Source of the DNA: Phycisphaerales bacterium
GTDB taxonomy: Bacteria > Planctomycetota > Phycisphaerae > Tepidisphaerales > Tepidisphaeraceae
DNA length: 5,656 bases
NCBI GenBank assembly: GCA_003153655.1
Contig: PMAK01000003.1
Location: 6,867-12,522, forward strand
Direction of reading: 5' to 3'
In this document: positions 1 through 5,656 of the stretch, one piece after another
Numbering within the stretch: position 1 is the stretch's first letter
How the letters are laid out: each line of letters opens with the position of its first letter
Notes under the pieces: generated by a model
What the model saw: the letters and a program-made list of their open reading frames with translations, nothing else
What the model was told of the DNA's origin: nothing
The model's database searches: none
Program-made: the position numbers and the translations under genes

Positions 1-464
1 CCAAATGCCCCACCAGCGCCAGTTGAAGGGGCGTCCAATTCCATTGTGAACGATATACCGAGAGTCGTTGAAGGAGCGGCCGGATTGGGCTGCGGTGGAT
101 TCCAATTGATGAATGCAGGCCCGCCACCTATAACCGTTCCGCCCGTAGACGTGGCAAACATGGTCCCGGAATCCGTAATACTCGACACGGCTGGCGGTGG
201 GGTAATTGCACTTCCAGGCGCGACGATAAAGCCAACGGGCAGCATTCCCTGAATGAAACTGCCGATTTCCGGGTCGCCGGGATAGTAAAGAATCGACGTA
301 CCAAATCGCTGTGCGATACGCTTGCGGCCCAGGCTGTCATAGGGCAAAACATTCACACCCGTCACGGCTGTACCCGGAGGCTGATTCTCGCGGTCGATAG
401 AACGGACGATTCCATTCACAGGTGAATTGAGTTTGACGACGATTGGAGTATTGGGTGGGGGCAT
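1..464 (-). CDS. Probable phage surface or tail-associated structural protein, N-terminal part (3' end outside window)
   Basis: The frame opens at ATG 464 and stays open for 154 codons to the left edge; the ATG is preceded by AAAGGAA at good spacing. The N-terminus reads MPPPNTPIVVKLNSPVNGIV, followed by RSIDRENQPPGTAVTGVNVL and then PYDSLGRKRIAQRFGTSILY. The order 'qPPGTa, NV-x-pyD, GRkRiaqRfGt' resembles the start of a family of phage structural proteins in which an NVRpyD...R.RgG.RpG signature leads into a repetitive beta-strand (possibly propeller) body; this is recalled, not searched. From residue 85 the visible part is rich in Gly, Pro, Ser and Thr with FINWNPPQPNPAAP near residue 125, consistent with an exposed low-complexity insert. 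It ends just after a TMELDAPSTGAGGAF stretch. It follows the large gene with a 12-base gap and lies in the same reading frame. Coding status is firm; the structural role is a moderate inference, and the body that would decide it is outside the window. Confidence 0.88.
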   Translation of the reverse strand, partial: MPPPNTPIVVKLNSPVNGIVRSIDRENQPPGTAVTGVNVLPYDSLGRKRIAQRFGTSILYYPGDPEIGSFIQGMLPVGFIVAPGSAITPPPAVSSITDSGTMFATSTGGTVIGGGPAFINWNPPQPNPAAPSTTLGISFTMELDAPSTGAGGAF

Positions 465-471
465 GTATTGG

Positions 472-478
472 TTCCTTT
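472..478 (-). promoter_or_regulatory. Ribosome binding site of the downstream (left-hand) gene, overlapping the stop of the large gene
   Basis: On the minus strand the junction reads TAAAGGAACCAATACATG. The AAAGGAA purine stretch sits 8 bases before ATG 464 and shares its first two bases with the TAA stop of the 1372-codon gene. This supports ATG 464 as the true start and suggests that ribosomes ending the large gene can restart here. It is the only clear Shine-Dalgarno sequence in the window. Confidence 0.75.
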
Positions 479-3400
479 ACTTGACTAATCCCGCCTGCTT
501 AACAAGGGACCGCCATGCGTCGGCCTCATCGCGTGAAACTTTGCTTGCATGAACATGGGACGCCCGCCAGCTAATTCCGGGCAACAAGTCTTTTTTCTCA
601 TCCGGCGATGCCGAATCCCACAATTGGGATAATTGCTGGGGCGATAGTGATGAATCGTAAGCAACCGCCTGTTGCTGTGGCAGCACAGCACGTCGGGCGA
701 CACGTTCTATCGCCTCTGGTGAATATTGCCCACTGTCCGCCATGTCTTTCGCCACTTTGTACTGTTCGCCGTCCCACGCATCGCCCTGACGGTGCGACTG
801 AAATTCCTTCACATACTGATTTTCGTCGGCCACATGCGCCTGTTGTTCAGGCGTCATTGAGCCGCCGGAACTTTCTGAGCGGATTTGTTGAAGCAGCTTA
901 TCCATCGGTGATTCAGATATAGATACGGGCGCGGTTCGAGAAAAAAGACTATCGACGATTGCGCTGATCCGATCTTCCGGCGTGTTAGCCCGCTGGTATC
1001 GGTTCAAAATATTGGTCACAGTAATGGGGGTTAGATGCTGTTTGAGCATGTAGCCGCCAAGTTGCTTTAGCTGTTCGCCAGCCGCATCGTCGGGATTGCG
1101 AATCTGATCGCCCTTATAGTCACGATTTGTAAGAAGGTCCGCAGCCAAATGAAGAACGGGCGAGCCTTTGCCAGAAATCGTATTGAGCGGATGGGTTAGA
1201 TAATCATAAATATCATTGGAGTAGAAGCCCGGATTTTCCCGCACATCGCGCCCCTTGTCGTCTTTTTCGCCTGTTTTTGGGAACAGCGTATCAGTCAAAT
1301 TCTGTGGCGCTTTGCTGGTGTTGTAATAACTTTTCAACGTGCCATACAAGCCGGCCGCAAGAGCGGATGCGACCCAATATTTTGTGCTGCGATAATTGCT
1401 TAAATCAGGCTTTGAGACGCCTTCCGTCGCCGCCCTATGTGCCCCTTGGGCGATCTCAGTTGCGGCGTGGCCGAGACTACGAATTGTCCCGTAATTCCAT
1501 CCCACAGACAGCGTTGAGAGAGAACCAATGTCCCTCATTGTGCGATCCCACAGAAGATTATCCCGGTTGAGCAAGCCCAAAATGTTATCAACATGGTTGC
1601 TAATCTTTGAAGCCTCTCGCTGAATCTGCCGGGTTGATGCGTCCGGGTTGTTGTCAATAAATTTATTGAGGGCATCGAATGCGAAACTCAACTTGGCGCG
1701 TTGCACAGATTTGAATATCACGTCTTGAGTCAAATTTTGACTTCCGACAAGCGGGGCTTTTACAAGGCTCTTTAGCCCCTCCCACGGAGATTTGTTTTTC
1801 CACGCTTCGCGGAAGTTTGTGGCAATTCGATTGTCATAAAACTTGTCATGCTGCGCGGTCATCGCGCCTGTAAGCGCGTCAATGATCTTGGCGTGAGTAG
1901 GGTCTAACACGGGACGCAATCCCATCATCTGTTCCTGAATGGCCTCCCCGTTACGCGCCGAACGAAGGCCAAGCAATCCTTCACCGGGATGAATTCGAGA
2001 ACCTTCCGCAATCTGTAAGGGAAGCTGTTCTAGGCCGAACACTTTTTTCAGATGAAAGCCGGAGACGCCAAGGGCAATCTGTGTGAGAAAATTATTCGTC
2101 GCACGCAAAGTATTCAGCACGCCCCGGCGAATCGAACCCCCTTGAAACAGTGACGGCGTTGCGACATTGCGAATCAAATCGGCAACAGCTTTCGGTGCGG
2201 CGATTACTTCACCGTCGCCCTTCACAATCTCCTGAAAACTCTTGGGCAAAACGCCAGTAACATCAACAAACCCTGCGGGCAATTTGGCTGTACGAATCAG
2301 TGTTCCATCATGAGCGAGAGATTTTACCGCCCGGCCCATGCCGATAAATCGACGTTGTGCCTCATCAGTCGCGGCAAATTGCTGCATTGGATTATCGAAC
2401 GTCGGCACGAGGCCAGCATCCAATTTTGATTGAAAGTCCCCTTCGGTTCTTGCCTTTAATGTACCGGCCGCACGTCCGCCAAGTTTGCCGCTGCCATAAA
2501 TCCTATCACTGATCCTGGCTGATTGATCCGGGTCTTGCTTCCACAGCATGTTCCAATGGCGATCCTCAAAATCTTTTGCGGCGTCAACCCCAAGGTCGGC
2601 TATCTGTTGTTTCCGTTGCCGAGTAATGGCGAACATTTTCTCCGCAACTTCACGAAGTTCCGGCGTTGCTTGTGGCATGTCGTCATACATCCGCGCTTGA
2701 AAATCCTTTTGAAGATCGGGCGATAACTGACCAAATGCTTTATCAGCGTTAGCCAATGAAGCCATCGCACCCTCATGTTCGTTCATCGCCGAATTCATTC
2801 CGGTGCGTAGTGCATTCGCGGTATCCGCCAACGTCTCATTTTCTTTGCCGGATAGCTTGAACAAACCGTGGGCCTCCACCGGGAAAAGGCCGGCCAATGC
2901 GTCTTTAGCCTTTCCGCCAATCGTCTTTAACGTGTTTGCGGATTTAGCCATGTCGGCCAATACGCCTACCGGCTTCGATGGCAACGGTTCGGCCGACTTC
3001 TCCGCGAAATTCTGATTGGCCGCAGCCACCTTGTTTTCAAATTGCGCACCTTTGTCAGCCTGTTCCCCAAGTCCTGGTGCTGGCGGTTTTGCGACCGCCT
3101 CATTCACAGAGTTTGTATGATCGCGCTCCTGCTGTAGCTCGTTCAGCGCCACGTCCCGATCCGCCATGTTCGATAAGGTGTCAGGTGTCGCGGGCTGTGT
3201 TCGGGGATTTGTGGTGGCGAGTTGCCGGGCATTCTGTTGTTGCTCGAATGCTTTTTGCTGTTCAAGCAAAGCCTGATCCCTCGCGGCTTTTGCTTCCACC
3301 GATTCAGGAGGCATTGGCTGTACATTTGGAACGGCCGGTTTAGCCATCGCCTGTTCGGCAGATTGCTGTTGTGCGTGTTCAGCCTGCAATTCAGATAGTG

Positions 3401-4595
3401 GAATCTGTTGATCCGCGATTTTGTTCACCGCAGACTCGGACGCGGGAAGGATCGGCGCATTTGCAATTTCTGGATTCTGATTCGCGGCGGCATTCTCGGA
3501 TTCTTCCGGCACACCGCCCGGTAGCTGAATCATCCCCTTACGCCGGGCAATCGCCGCTTTGGCCGCTTCAACTTGTTCGGGTGTGCGGGACTGGTCGGTG
3601 ACTTCTGTATTGAGCAAATGCGGAAGTAACGCGCCGGTTACAATATTTTCAAGCGACCCTTGGGTAATGGGAGTGTTCGGGTCGTATGTCTGTTTAAGGG
3701 CATTGCTGACTGTTCCAACCACTGTGTTGAGCGCAGCGCCTTGCAACGATTTTCCTAACAATGATCGAATCACAGACTCGTCGCCCGAGGCAAGTGCTGA
3801 TTTCAATCCGGGCGCGAGAGAACCGATTGATGCGAGTATCGGAGCAAGCGCCGCTTGGACCCCGCCTTGTAGCGTGGCGGTTAAGGCTTCTTGCCCCCCG
3901 GAAACATTCTGCCCTTGTTCACGCAAGCCGGCGATGTCCGCGCGAGTTTGGCCAGCACCTTGCGCCGCCATCAACGCGGCACTCAAAGGGATTCCTGCGC
4001 CGGGGATGAGCGACGTACCCACAAGCGGCAATGCGCCTCCGACGATTCCGCCAACGGTCCCCGAAGCGTTCGGGACGACAGGCGTTGTAACGCCCAAGCC
4101 CTGTTGTTCAGCATGGCCGGCCGTGGGATTCACAAGAGAATGAATCGCCGCCGCGCCTTGTCCCAATGCGTTTGAAATACCGCTCGCATAGTTTGCGAGG
4201 TTTCCAAGCACAGGATGTTGGTCGATGACCGCTGCATTATTCTTTTGAGCAAGTCCCTGAGCGTTTGCCAAAGCCTCTTGCCGTTGCTGCTCCTCCCGCG
4301 ATGCGTTTTCTGCATTTCGTTTGTGCCAATCTTGGGTGTCAATGAGATCGGCCATTTGAAGTTGACTGTCGCGAACCAGACCGCCTAACGTCGAAGCAAT
4401 AGACGTTGGAACACCGGCCAAAGAACTACCGCCCAACGGCTCACTGCCGAGCATGTACGGATTTTTAATGGGTAGCAAAGAATGGTTCTGTTGAGTCGGC
4501 CGCGTCAATTGTGACAAGGGAATTGGCTGTTGCTGATTCAAGTCAGAATCAGAACCGGGACCGGAGAGAATTTGTGACAGCGGAATCGCGCTCAT
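477..4595 (-). CDS. Large modular phage protein, candidate internal/ejected virion protein (LPD38-like family from memory)
   Basis: Complete 1372-residue protein. ATG at 4595 is the first possible start, because an in-frame TAG lies eight codons upstream. Residues 1-160 are polar and Gln-rich with two IPLSQ motifs (4-8, 25-29). Residues 165-330 are Gly/Ala-rich and hydrophobic, of the kind seen in proteins that contact membranes during DNA delivery. Residues 335-560 are a Gln/Pro/Ala-rich linker with degenerate repeats. Residues 575-1225 are helical and carry motifs I associate with large tailed-phage proteins: LKARTEGDF with AGLVPTFDNP (713-736), GVSGFHLK (843-850), a VDNILGLLNRDNLLW to VGWNYGTIR stretch (1002-1039), and FPKTGEKDDKGRDVRENPGF (1105-1124) followed by TNRDYKGDQIRNPDD (1156-1170). 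The C-terminus (1315-1350) has the helical LSQLWDSASPDEKKDLLPG pattern. The assignment to the large polyvalent protein associated class is from memory. No lysozyme, transglycosylase or protease motif is seen. Location in the virion and ejection are inference; antirestriction roles of related polyvalent proteins are an alternative. Confidence 0.95.
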   Translation of the reverse strand: MSAIPLSQILSGPGSDSDLNQQQPIPLSQLTRPTQQNHSLLPIKNPYMLGSEPLGGSSLAGVPTSIASTLGGLVRDSQLQMADLIDTQDWHKRNAENASREEQQRQEALANAQGLAQKNNAAVIDQHPVLGNLANYASGISNALGQGAAAIHSLVNPTAGHAEQQGLGVTTPVVPNASGTVGGIVGGALPLVGTSLIPGAGIPLSAALMAAQGAGQTRADIAGLREQGQNVSGGQEALTATLQGGVQAALAPILASIGSLAPGLKSALASGDESVIRSLLGKSLQGAALNTVVGTVSNALKQTYDPNTPITQGSLENIVTGALLPHLLNTEVTDQSRTPEQVEAAKAAIARRKGMIQLPGGVPEESENAAANQNPEIANAPILPASESAVNKIADQQIPLSELQAEHAQQQSAEQAMAKPAVPNVQPMPPESVEAKAARDQALLEQQKAFEQQQNARQLATTNPRTQPATPDTLSNMADRDVALNELQQERDHTNSVNEAVAKPPAPGLGEQADKGAQFENKVAAANQNFAEKSAEPLPSKPVGVLADMAKSANTLKTIGGKAKDALAGLFPVEAHGLFKLSGKENETLADTANALRTGMNSAMNEHEGAMASLANADKAFGQLSPDLQKDFQARMYDDMPQATPELREVAEKMFAITRQRKQQIADLGVDAAKDFEDRHWNMLWKQDPDQSARISDRIYGSGKLGGRAAGTLKARTEGDFQSKLDAGLVPTFDNPMQQFAATDEAQRRFIGMGRAVKSLAHDGTLIRTAKLPAGFVDVTGVLPKSFQEIVKGDGEVIAAPKAVADLIRNVATPSLFQGGSIRRGVLNTLRATNNFLTQIALGVSGFHLKKVFGLEQLPLQIAEGSRIHPGEGLLGLRSARNGEAIQEQMMGLRPVLDPTHAKIIDALTGAMTAQHDKFYDNRIATNFREAWKNKSPWEGLKSLVKAPLVGSQNLTQDVIFKSVQRAKLSFAFDALNKFIDNNPDASTRQIQREASKISNHVDNILGLLNRDNLLWDRTMRDIGSLSTLSVGWNYGTIRSLGHAATEIAQGAHRAATEGVSKPDLSNYRSTKYWVASALAAGLYGTLKSYYNTSKAPQNLTDTLFPKTGEKDDKGRDVRENPGFYSNDIYDYLTHPLNTISGKGSPVLHLAADLLTNRDYKGDQIRNPDDAAGEQLKQLGGYMLKQHLTPITVTNILNRYQRANTPEDRISAIVDSLFSRTAPVSISESPMDKLLQQIRSESSGGSMTPEQQAHVADENQYVKEFQSHRQGDAWDGEQYKVAKDMADSGQYSPEAIERVARRAVLPQQQAVAYDSSLSPQQLSQLWDSASPDEKKDLLPGISWRASHVHASKVSRDEADAWRSLVKQAGLVK
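3066..3173 (-). repeat. Degenerate 36-residue repeat, copy 2, in the linker of the large protein
   Basis: Residues 475-510 run from SNMADRDVALNELQQE to AVAKPPAPGLG and pair with residues 391-426 at a period of 84 residues. The IPLSEL of copy 1 has become VALNEL. Sequences before each unit, AAANQN at 369-374 and TTNPRTQ at 461-467, and a further AAANQN at 524-529 followed by LPSKP and LADMA, hint at a third decayed unit. The two AAANQN sites differ only at three synonymous bases. Confidence 0.5.
3318..3425 (-). repeat. Degenerate 36-residue repeat, copy 1, in the linker of the large protein
   Basis: Residues 391-426 run from NKIADQQIPLSELQAE through a Gln-rich helix to AMAKPAVPNVQ. By hand alignment without gaps about 13 of 36 positions match residues 475-510, including AD at the front, L-x-ELQ-x-E in the middle and A-x-AKP-x-x-P at the end. 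The unit also carries the IPLSE version of the N-terminal motif. The repeat sits in a disordered Gln/Pro/Ala region that separates the hydrophobic segment from the helical core. Confidence 0.5.
4506..4586 (-). repeat. Two IPLSQ short linear motifs at the N-terminus of the large protein
   Basis: Residues 4-9 read IPLSQI and residues 25-30 read IPLSQL, separated by a polar Ser/Asp/Gln spacer. The codons differ between copies (ATTCCGCTGTCACAAATT against ATTCCCTTGTCACAATTG), so this is not a recent DNA duplication; the peptide is conserved more than the bases. A third, IPLSEL, occurs at residue 398. The meaning is unknown; a docking or assembly peptide is possible. Confidence 0.6.
4592..4595 (-). 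other. ATGA start/stop overlap between the first and second genes
   Basis: The minus-strand bases ATGA hold both the start of the 1372-codon gene and the TGA stop of the gene before it. The nearest purine run upstream, GGAGAG at 4613-4618, lies 17 bases from the start, too far for a normal Shine-Dalgarno. Initiation of the large protein therefore probably depends on termination-reinitiation after the upstream gene. The overlap is seen directly; coupling is inferred. Confidence 0.75.
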
Positions 4596-5656
4596 TGTGG
4601 AACGACCATTGGCTCTCCACTATCGGGGTTAAAGCCGGATACCTGATACGACTTCCCACCCACATTTATTGTTTGGCCAAGCTGATAAGTCTGTCCGTTG
4701 AATGAGCGTGTCTGCTGTGATTGCTGTCTCTGTTGTAAAAGCCGCTGTAGAACTCCAACGGGTTGCTGCTGTTGGTAATTCACAGGTTGAGTAGTGGGCG
4801 CTTGCTGAGATTCAGACATATTAGGAATTGCGTCTACCGCCTTAGTGTATTTTTGATCCGCCGTTTCAAAATCGCTTTGTGCCTGGGTCAGTGTGTCTTG
4901 GGCGCGCTGTCGATCTTCCGGGGAACTCAAAATCGAATCGCCAATAGTGGATAGTCTTTTCTGTGCGGACTGCAAATTTCGGTATGCGGTATTTCTTTCT
5001 TGCAAGTTCGCGGCAGTCTGCGTTTTCCACTTTGTCATATCAGCCAAACGTGTTTTATTTGCCTCTCCGGCAAAGCGACCTAGTGCTGAATTGACCGCAT
5101 CATTCATGTGTGCGGGGGTAACACCCGGTTGTTGGCTGAATTGGTTCAAATAATTCAAATCGGCGTCAGAGACGCGCCCTTTCAAGTTACTGATAAGAGA
5201 ATTTGCGCCGCCGGCAGTCTGCGTCGTAACGGGACCATTCGGCCCGCCGAAAAGAGTCGTGTTCTCCGTGTAGCCTTGCTCTCCCGGAATCCCGCGCCCA
5301 ATAGTCATTTGATCGCCTGGGGTCACAGGATGTTGTTGCAACGCGCCGGTTGGAATCTTCATCAAGTCGGCGAGCGGCGTGTTCGCTGCGGCCTGGGCAA
5401 AACTTCGATCCGTGGGCTGGGAATAGCCCCCTTCAATAGGTTGAAGACGATCCGCGTATGGATCGACTCCCCCGCCGCCAGCATTGGGGTCAAATCCGGT
5501 TGCAGATACCGCCTCCTTATGCGCCGCCTCTCCGGCGGTGTCCGCAGCTTCACGGATATGTAAACCCAACGGTGAAGACGCATAATTTCTTCCAGTACCC
5601 GCGCCCATCCCTGCGTTACGGATATGAGCATGATAAGCCGCTTCCTCTGGTGAATA
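4592..5656 (-). CDS. Probable phage virion-associated protein, coiled coil plus C-terminal beta module (5' end outside window)
   Basis: Function is not recognised; a phage structural or accessory virion protein is inferred from context. The reading frame is open to the right edge. An ATG at 5608 could be taken as the start, but codons before it continue in the same style (reading YSPEEAAYHAHIRNAG) and no good Shine-Dalgarno precedes it, so I treat it as internal and the gene as 5'-truncated. Numbering visible residues from the edge, 1-130 are glycine-, alanine- and proline-rich and probably disordered. Residues 197-276 form a charged helical hairpin with a likely SSPED turn. Residues 284-316 are a glutamine-rich linker. 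Residues 317-354 form a compact beta-type tail with the pattern F-x-G-x-x-Y-x-LGQ-x-I-x-VGGKSY-x-V-x-GF and then GEP. No signal peptide, membrane segment or catalytic motif is visible. Its TGA overlaps the next start by four bases, suggesting coupled translation. Coding status is sure; the role is not. Confidence 0.87.
   Translation of the reverse strand, partial: YSPEEAAYHAHIRNAGMGAGTGRNYASSPLGLHIREAADTAGEAAHKEAVSATGFDPNAGGGGVDPYADRLQPIEGGYSQPTDRSFAQAAANTPLADLMKIPTGALQQHPVTPGDQMTIGRGIPGEQGYTENTTLFGGPNGPVTTQTAGGANSLISNLKGRVSDADLNYLNQFSQQPGVTPAHMNDAVNSALGRFAGEANKTRLADMTKWKTQTAANLQERNTAYRNLQSAQKRLSTIGDSILSSPEDRQRAQDTLTQAQSDFETADQKYTKAVDAIPNMSESQQAPTTQPVNYQQQQPVGVLQRLLQQRQQSQQTRSFNGQTYQLGQTINVGGKSYQVSGFNPDSGEPMVVPQ

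Noticed and set aside
1864..1880. Short inverted repeat GCGC-ctgtaa-GCGC as a terminator or regulatory hairpin
   Set aside because: It is inside the conserved core of the large gene, has a four-base stem and no following T-run on either strand.
2978..3343. 121-codon open frame on the plus strand
   Set aside because: Antisense to the repeat linker of the large gene; the product is Pro/Arg/Ser-rich and looks like read-out of the complementary strand.
3234..3376. CAA/CAG-like triplet runs as a microsatellite
   Set aside because: They are imperfect, mixed codons for glutamine-rich helices in the large protein, not a true simple-sequence repeat.
3966..3995. Further IPLS match (IPLSAALMAA, residues 202-211)
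   Set aside because: It lies in a hydrophobic helix, not in the Gln-rich context of the other copies, and lacks the Q/E position, so it is probably chance.
3559..4143. 194-codon open frame on the plus strand
   Set aside because: It lies fully antisense to the large gene's hydrophobic Gly/Ala-rich region, whose GC-rich codons suppress stops on the other strand. The translation is Cys/Pro/Ser-rich without a recognisable domain.
5356..5373. TPLADL in the first gene as a relative of the IPLSQL motif
   Set aside because: Only P, L and the final L match; too short and weak to claim a shared motif between the two proteins.
5108..5563. 151-codon open frame on the plus strand
   Set aside because: Antisense to the first gene, rich in Arg and Trp in a pattern typical of shadow frames, and without a family motif.
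5606..5608. ATG at 5608 as the start of the first gene
   Set aside because: The frame stays open for 16 more codons to the window edge with similar composition, and no suitable Shine-Dalgarno precedes it, so it is more likely an internal methionine.

Overview
The window looks like part of the virion-protein (late) module of a tailed double-stranded DNA bacteriophage or prophage, with base composition near 50% G+C by eye. The evidence is one very long modular protein rich in alanine, glutamine and glycine. It carries motifs that I recognise from large structural or ejection-type phage proteins. It is flanked by two other structural-looking proteins, all on the same strand with almost no space between genes. 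Nothing in the sequence identifies the host, and I see no integrase, tRNA or host gene that would separate prophage from free phage.

Layout, read in the direction of transcription (minus strand, right to left). (1) A gene open at the right edge, of which the last 354 codons are visible. It has a glycine-rich N-terminal part, a helical coiled-coil middle, a glutamine-rich linker and a small beta-type C-terminal module. (2) A complete 1372-codon gene that starts inside the stop codon of the first (ATGA overlap). It has a disordered N-terminus with repeated IPLSQ motifs, a Gly/Ala-rich hydrophobic region, a repeat-containing Gln/Pro linker, and a long helical region with the family motifs. (3) A gene starting 12 bases after the stop of the second and running off the left edge, of which 154 codons are visible. 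Its N-terminus resembles that of phage surface or tail proteins that carry an NV-x-pyD-x-x-x-R signature.

The three genes are packed as one transcription unit. The only non-coding bases are the 12 between genes 2 and 3, and these carry a ribosome binding site. There is no promoter, terminator, RNA gene, insertion sequence or CRISPR array visible. The most plausible joint role is virion assembly and DNA delivery: gene 2 as a large internal or ejected protein, gene 1 as an accessory virion protein made with it, and gene 3 as an external or tail-associated protein. These roles are inference. The genes are recognisable as a phage structural block, but none has a function I can name with certainty. 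The whole window is coding, so long reading frames on the plus strand are treated as shadows.
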